Shown here: positions 58,137-64,000 of the stretch, piece after piece
How positions within the stretch are numbered: position 1 is the first letter of the stretch
Layout of the letters: each line of letters opens with the position of its first letter
NCBI RefSeq assembly: GCF_000149955.1
Contig: NC_030987.1
Span: 1,799,387 to 1,863,386, forward strand
Source of the DNA: Fusarium oxysporum f. sp. lycopersici 4287
Taxonomy: Eukaryota; Ascomycota; Sordariomycetes; Hypocreales; Nectriaceae
Reading direction: 5' to 3'
Length of the DNA stretch: 64,000 nt
The notes under the pieces: generated by a model
What the model saw: only the letters and a program-made list of their open reading frames with translations
Told to the model about the DNA's origin: nothing
The model's database searches: none
Program-made: the position numbers and the translations under genes

Positions 58137-61100
58137 CTACCTTGGTGAGTCACTGTGATCTCCGTCATTGTCTGGCCGCATCTTTGGTTGCCAGCCCGCC
58201 GCTACACCTGCTGCCACGATACCTGCCATCACCGTAGGAGCTCCCAGTGCAGAATTAGACCGTGACCTCGTGGATCTAGGCCTCCTGCCTGAGTTGGGTG
58301 TCCCAATCGGCGACCCTTCAAACGGATTCTCCTGGATTGGCGTTTGCGGTGCGTTGAGAGAGTTGGATCGAGAATGAGAAGGGCTTCTAGACCTGACCAT
58401 CTCAACCGCCTCCTTAGGGTGCTGGATTGCAAACTTGAGGTTGTTCAACCGTCCACCCTTCATGCGCCGAAGGAAGTTGAGCTCGTCGCGGACATCCGCC
58501 AATGGCTCGGGGTACATGCTCATCTCCTCGTCGGATACCGTAAGACCAGGCACATTCTTCGCACGCTGCTTAAGGAACTCGGGAATCAAAGCCTCAAGGA
58601 AATGGTCAGGGATAAGGCGAATGATGACGCCGACAGGAATAGAGAGGAAGCCAAGAACGATGGCCATGGCCCAGAGCTCGCCACTCTGCTTCTTCTTAGC
58701 AATCTGGAAAGCTTCGCCGCCAACGAAAATGATCAGGATCTGACCACCACACATGATAGCGCTGATACCAATAAAGAACCAGTTCTTGGTAAGGCCTTCG
58801 AAAATGTTGAACTTGTTATCCAGACGACGGTTACTGTATACGTTAGGAAAAATTCAATTTGCATTACAAGAGGCGGCACTTACTTCCATTGGTTGAAAAT
58901 CTGCATCCAGACAAACGTATTGAAAACCAGTGTCTTGATTTCCTCGGCGCTCGGTTTCGGCTCTATTGGCACAATTGGGCCCTGGTAGTAGAGGACGAAG
59001 GTAATAACGAGTTGGTAGATAGATTGACCGAGGATCATCTTCCACATAGTGACAGATATAATACTGGATCCCTTGGGCTCGGGCTTTCGGTCCAGAACAC
59101 TGTCGTGGGGAGGATCGGTGGCGAGGGCGAGGGCAGCAAGTGTATCCATGATGAGGTTGACCCAGAGCAGTTGCACGGCGGTCAGCACAGATGACTCTTC
59201 GTTATTAGAGACAGCTGTAACAAATGTGAGGATAACCGCAGTGATGTTGACGGTGAGCTGGAATTGAAGGAATCGCTTGACTGCATCATTGACTGCACGT
59301 CCCCATTTCAGAGCTTTGACAATGCTGGTGAAGTTATCATCCATCAAAATAATGGCTGAAGCTTCCTTGGCGACCTCAGTACCAGAGATACCATGAGAAG
59401 CGACATCGTCATCTGAGAGCAGGGGCGTCATGTACCGTCACCAGTAACAGCAACTGTCTCGTTCTGTCCTTGAGTCTCTTCACCAGGATACGCTGTCTTC
59501 GGGGGATGATCGTGCCAAAACATGCAGGCGGGGAATGATATCCTCTTGCTCCAGCTTAGAAAGGTTGCGGAATTCAGGTCCCTCCATAACAATAGAGTTA
59601 GGCTGAATGATGCCGCACTCCTTTGCATGGCCTCAGCGGTGATTTTGTTGTCACCGGTAACCATGCGAACGACAACACCAGCCTGCTGGCAGAGCTTGAC
59701 AGCTTCTGGGACACCTTCCCGAAGAGGATCTTGGATACCGACGACGCCAATAAAGGCCATGTCCGAGAAAAGATCATCAAAGACAACTTCGTTACCGCCA
59801 TCGACACGGCCGGCATTCTTGGGTGGCCATGAGGGGAAGTCCTTGTAGCAAATGCCGATGGTTCGGAGTGACCTTCTCGCATAGCTCTCGATGAGCTGCT
59901 GAACAGTGCTGACATTATCATCGGACATAGGAGCAAGGGAGTCGTCGTTGGCTGGGTCACCAAGTACTTGAGTACACTTGGAGAGGATGATTTCGGAGGC
60001 GCCCTTGATGTAGAGACGTGCACTACCGCTGGGGCCCTGAGTAACGATACCCATGCACTTGCGGCCAGAGTCGAAAGGAATGAGCTGCAAAACCTTGGCG
60101 TTCTCACGCTCCTCACTCACGGGACCCATGCCAAGATGAGACTTGGCGAGAATGAGTAGGGCAGTCTCAGTCTTGGAACCAATGAAGGTCTTTTCTCCGT
60201 CTACCTCGCCTTCGAAAGCGGTAGAGTTGAGTGCAATAGACTTGAGCAGAAGGTCCTTCACAGGTTTGCTGAGCATCTTGGCAAACTCGGAAATGCCAAT
60301 ATCACCACTAGTGTCCACTGGGGTAGAGGCACCGCTGGCATCTCCAGAGGATGAGCCACCAAAACGGAGACTTGTTCCAATAGTTCCTGACACAACCTGC
60401 ATCTTGTTTTGGGTCAAAGTGCCGGTCTTGTCAGAGCAAATGGTAGAGGCATTTCCCATGACCTCACATGCCTTGAGGTGTCGCACAAGGTTGGCATCCC
60501 GAAGCATTCGGGTTGTCGCAAAAGCCAAGGCCAGGGTAACAGCAAGGGGTAATCCTTCGGGGACAGCAACCACAATAATAGTAACGACAACAATGAAGAT
60601 GTTGAGGAATTGCTGTCCTTTTTCAGCGGGTGTATCATCAGAAGCCGGTAGCCCAGCCAGGAACTTGATCAACAGAGCAATGAAGAGCGCAAGACCAGCA
60701 GCACTACCGAGCTTAGCGATGTAGGTAGCGATAACATTCAGCTTCGCCTGTAGGGGAGTCATCTCAGGATCCTCGTTCAATGACATGAGAGTTTTGCCGT
60801 ATGAAGAGTAAACACCAACTGAGGTAGCCATATAAGTGCCAACACCTTCCATGATGCGAGCGCCAGATTGGATGAAAGGATCCATCTTCTTAAGGTCGTC
60901 ATGGTTCTCGATGGCGTTATAGACAACCTCAGAAGCCTGTTTTCGAATAATGTCTGATTCGCCAGTGGCCTGAGATTCGTCACATTTGACATTGAAGCCC
61001 TCGATCAGAACTCCGTCGACCGGTACCAAGTCACCCGGCTCAATGTGAATCACATCACCGGCTAAGATGTCAAAGACAGAGAGTTCTATTGTCTTTCCTG

Positions 61101-62274
61101 ATCGAATCACCTTGACCAGACGGTCCTGTTTCTTTTTGTTCAGTTTCGTGAATTGGCGTTCCTTTTGGTAATCGTTTAAAGAACCGACAATGACGACGAT
61201 GGCGATGGCGACAATAATCGCAACGCCTTCGACCCACTCAACCTTGGGCTCGCCCTCCTCATGCTTTTGGCCAAAGCTTTGATACAGGCCAACTGCGAGA
61301 CTGACTACCGCAGCGATTGATAGCAGAATCAAAACCTTGTCGTTATAAGTAATCCACATAAGCTCCAAAAGGCTCTTGCCTTTCTTCTCCGGTAACCTGT
61401 TGTCCTTGAAAACACGTAATCGGTCGGCAAAACTATCGCCTGTTTGCGCTGCAGGATGATCTTCGCGGGGCATCTGCTTCTTAGATGTTGCATCCTCAAA
61501 TGAGATCTTGCCGGTCAGGCTCTTCTCATCCATACTCAATCCGGCCTTTCGATCAGATCTTAAACCCTTCTCAATACCATCAATGCCACCTAACATATAA
61601 AAAGCCGAAAGACTCTTGGGGTTGAACATTTTGTTCATCTGGCCAGGTGTAAAGGCAAAGGGGTTGTTTTCCACCTCGAAATCTTGCTCTGTGCCTGTAT
61701 CTGGTTTCAAAGCGCTCTCATCGTTGGTAATCTTCTTGTGGTCGTATTCGGAGCCTTTCAGCGTATCTGTCTGTGTCGAGTTGGACGCCACAACAGTAGT
61801 ATCGCCTTGTGAAGAAACGGATCGAGACATGTCGTCAGAGTCGACTGAGTTTTGTCGCGATCGGTGGTTCATAGGCACAGATAGGAATCCAACACCGCGT
61901 TCACCTGATCTTGATGTTACTGGGCTCGAGACATTGTGGGGACTTGTTGGTCTGCTGTCTCGATTCTCAAAGGCCATGGATGTGTCCAATTCGGGTCTCG
62001 AAGGTCGTTGCGACATGCCGCTGGTCGATACAGGGTCGGCTATTGTTGTAGGACTAACTGCATCGTCTTGCATGTTGGAAGGATGTGACTCTTGGGGCGG
62101 TTCGGTAGAAATATTAGGGTTGACAGCGGTGGTATCAATGGTGATGGTCGGGCTGGGATGTTGATCAGCATTCACCAGTTGATAAGGGTTTGAATCACTG
62201 GAGGCCCCTTGAGCCTCTGCCTCAGTCACGTACGCGCGACGCCTCATGGGCGGATGGTCATCGTGATCAGCCAT
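58137..62274 (-). CDS. PMC1: P-type Ca2+-transporting ATPase, PMC1 type, with clustered frame breaks
   Basis: Exons from 62274 down to 58884 and 58137-58833, with a 50 bp intron (58834-58883). Plasma-membrane-type or vacuolar Ca2+ pump (P2B). The long Ser/Thr-rich cytosolic N terminus is followed by SLLELMWITYNDKVLILLS, the actuator loop with ATGESDI, the VAVPEGLPLAVTLALAF helix, the phosphorylation motif CSDKTGTLTQNKM, the nucleotide domain and MVTGDNKITAEA. From there to ISGTEVAKEASA (about 59635-59400) conserved motifs jump between frames: AKECGI, RILVKRLKDR and NETVAVTGDGT each lie in a different frame or return to the first, then a TGA at 59428-59430 follows. Downstream the frame is clean (NITAVILTFV, VNLIMDTLAALALATDPP) to a Ser/Arg-rich tail. 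At least six single-base losses are implied. About 1355 residues if intact. Confidence 0.88.
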
Positions 62275-64000
62275 ACTGGGTCGGGCAGTGCCGCGATGAG
62301 CGACAGCCTAGAGTTGGAGGCCGGAGAATTGACAGCGAACCAGATTTGAGGCTATGCAGCGGCAAAAGTGTTGTCGGTAGTGAGGTAAGTTAGTGTATTA
62401 TGTTGAGCAAAAGGGAGCTTCAAGGGAAGATGAGGGCGTGGAGCCAGGAGCGCATGGGGCGATGTTGTTTAGATGGAAGTAAAGGAAACTGGTATTAAGA
62501 AGAAGCCTCAAGGGCAGAAAGAAGTGGAATGATTTAAGGTATCTGTAGAATAAGCCCCCGAGAACTTAATCATGGCCAACTTATCCTCGACTTATTAAAC
62601 AACCAAAAGAAAAGGTTAAGTTGAAGATTGAATTGAGGAGAAATGCATCAAGTGGAGGGCAATGGATGGGCATCCAATGTTTTTCGCCTCGACCGAGCTT
62701 GCTTCTCTCTGGTCCAGTCTTCAAATTGAGGCAGTGCAAAGCGTCGACTGTTGCTGATTGGTTAGCGAATATCACTACGGGTGTGTGTATAGAGAGTTAC
62801 GTACCTGAAGGGTATTGAGGTGGAGCTCCCGTCCGTCGGTCGGTGCAAGGACCGGGCAGGCGCCGAACGAACGGAAGACTTTCTACCTTGGGACAGAGTA
62901 GTATTCACAACTCCTGGAGCCAGATCTTAGGCATTGATTGCACCTAGAGACTTTGAGCAATACAATGGACGAGTGAAAGAATTTCCACACGCGGAGACAG
63001 GTTCCTGCTATGTGTACAAGGACGTACTTGCACTGTGCTATATTCCCGATCAATTTCAACCATAAGGTGGTAGCAAGCTCTATTGCTGGCTCACTCTTAC
63101 TTCAACTTTACTTCAACCATAGATCCTACGGCTTAACAAAAGATCGCCTTATCCATATCTGGCTCGCTCATGCCTCATCTTTCTGTACAGTCAATTCCGT
63201 CGACTCCACGGCCAGGGCACTTCACTCGTGATGGACCTTTCCTCGGCGGCCTCGCACCCTTAACGCCTTTGGCGCTTGGAGAGGGAGGCTGTGTTGCACA
63301 TACTAGCTTCAACATAACTCAAACTCTGAGTCTCAGAGTCACGGGTCCATGATGAGGTGAAGAAGATCGATTTGGTGACGTTCATTCAGCTTCGTTTGTC
63401 GCGCTCAACAGATTGTGAAGCAGCTCATCATCCCATGTCGCCACAGTGCACACGCACTCGCACTCGCGCATGATGATCCCGTCTTGGCAACGTCTAGAAG
63501 CTCTGGGGAGAGCCAAGACTCTAGCATCTATCGGCCTGTAGCGTTCCTGGACTGCCTTGTCCTGAGTCGTCAATGGCACGATTTGGCGCCAAGCCCACAC
63601 GCTTTTTGAAACAGTTTTTTACATAGGGAGAAGCACGAATTACAGTGATTGGTGGTCAAACGTTGACTAAGTCGGTATTTCCAGGGAGGGTTTCATAGCA
63701 TGTTTAACGCCGTGATGTTAGTTACCATTCCTGACTCAGTGCATCTGCACCTATAGTCGGGCAAACGAACATTATCTCTGAGATTTGTATCCGTAAATCT
63801 GTTTTCGTTTGTACCAACAGGCAAATGACGTCTCACGAGTCACTGCGCATCGTGGCTGGTAGCGAGATGAGCAAGAACAATAGCTTGAATAAGCCCCAGT
63901 TCAACGTAAATGCCGGAAAATCCTAGGTATACTACACACTGGTATGGGCGAGACAGTGGTCGACATGACGACGCGATACTATTCTGACTAGCCGTGGATC
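62275..64000. other. Right-hand intergenic region
   Basis: 1.7 kb upstream of the Ca2+-ATPase gene to the window edge. Open frames of 60-73 codons on both strands lack coding character. The proximal part should be promoter and 5' UTR. No gene seen. Confidence 0.55.

Overview
The window is nuclear DNA of a filamentous ascomycete. I infer Sordariomycetes, Hypocreales, most likely Fusarium or a close relative. The evidence is closely spaced genes on both strands, many 42-120 bp introns with CTAAC/CTGAC-type branch sites, and fungal proteins such as TVP18, AIM21, the BRE4 family, YSC84, SCY1 and RSC9. I see no tRNA, rRNA, transposon, CRISPR array, secondary-metabolite cluster or virus-like gene. 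It reads as an ordinary chromosomal core region.

Layout, left to right. A gene tail enters at 1-189 (+). A polyol-type short-chain dehydrogenase (1484-2572, -) is followed by 5.4 kb without a gene. RSC9 (8047-10972, -) is divergent from an uncharacterised protein gene (11673-13404, +). Then come a small uncharacterised gene (13775-14461, +), YSC84/LSB3 (15556-16943, -), the SNARE SFT1 (17857-18203, +), an AGE2-like ArfGAP (18553-20279, -), methionine-R-sulfoxide reductase (21165-21825, +), an orphan gene (22060-23015, -), a protein with a degenerate retropepsin-like domain (23872-25089, +), 3-ketoacyl-CoA thiolase (25752-27118, +), an ornithine cyclodeaminase-like protein (27184-28672, -) and TVP18 (30193-30870, +). 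After a 2.9 kb gap follow AIM21 (33809-36703, +), a two-TM orphan (36912-38108, -), DNA2 (38518-43409, +), a BRE4-type transporter (43469-46872, -), a complex I ESSS/NDUFB11 subunit (47860-48320, +), branched-chain aminotransferase (48605-49884, -), SCY1 (50614-53486, +), SIR2 (54475-56036, -) and a PMC1-type Ca2+-ATPase (58137-62274, -).

The genes are not an operon or a pathway cluster. Some share themes: chromatin (RSC9, SIR2), DNA replication (DNA2), Golgi/endosome and actin traffic (SFT1, AGE2, TVP18, YSC84, AIM21, SCY1) and mitochondrial or peroxisomal metabolism (thiolase, aminotransferase, complex I subunit). Many neighbours are tail-to-tail with 60-350 bp between stops, or head-to-head with shared promoters of 0.4-1 kb. 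Exon structures were worked out by hand. Every full gene model except the three disrupted ones gives a length that is a multiple of three.

The most unusual signal is damage to three conserved genes: AIM21 (two +1 shifts near 35966-35987), SCY1 (the C-lobe of the kinase-like domain replaced by about 170 bp of non-coding sequence beginning with T15) and the Ca2+-ATPase (a cluster of single-base deletions at about 59400-59635, 1.5 kb from a run of 106 N). Local assembly error is the simplest reading for at least the ATPase; genuine lesions are not excluded. I found no convincing new biological system.
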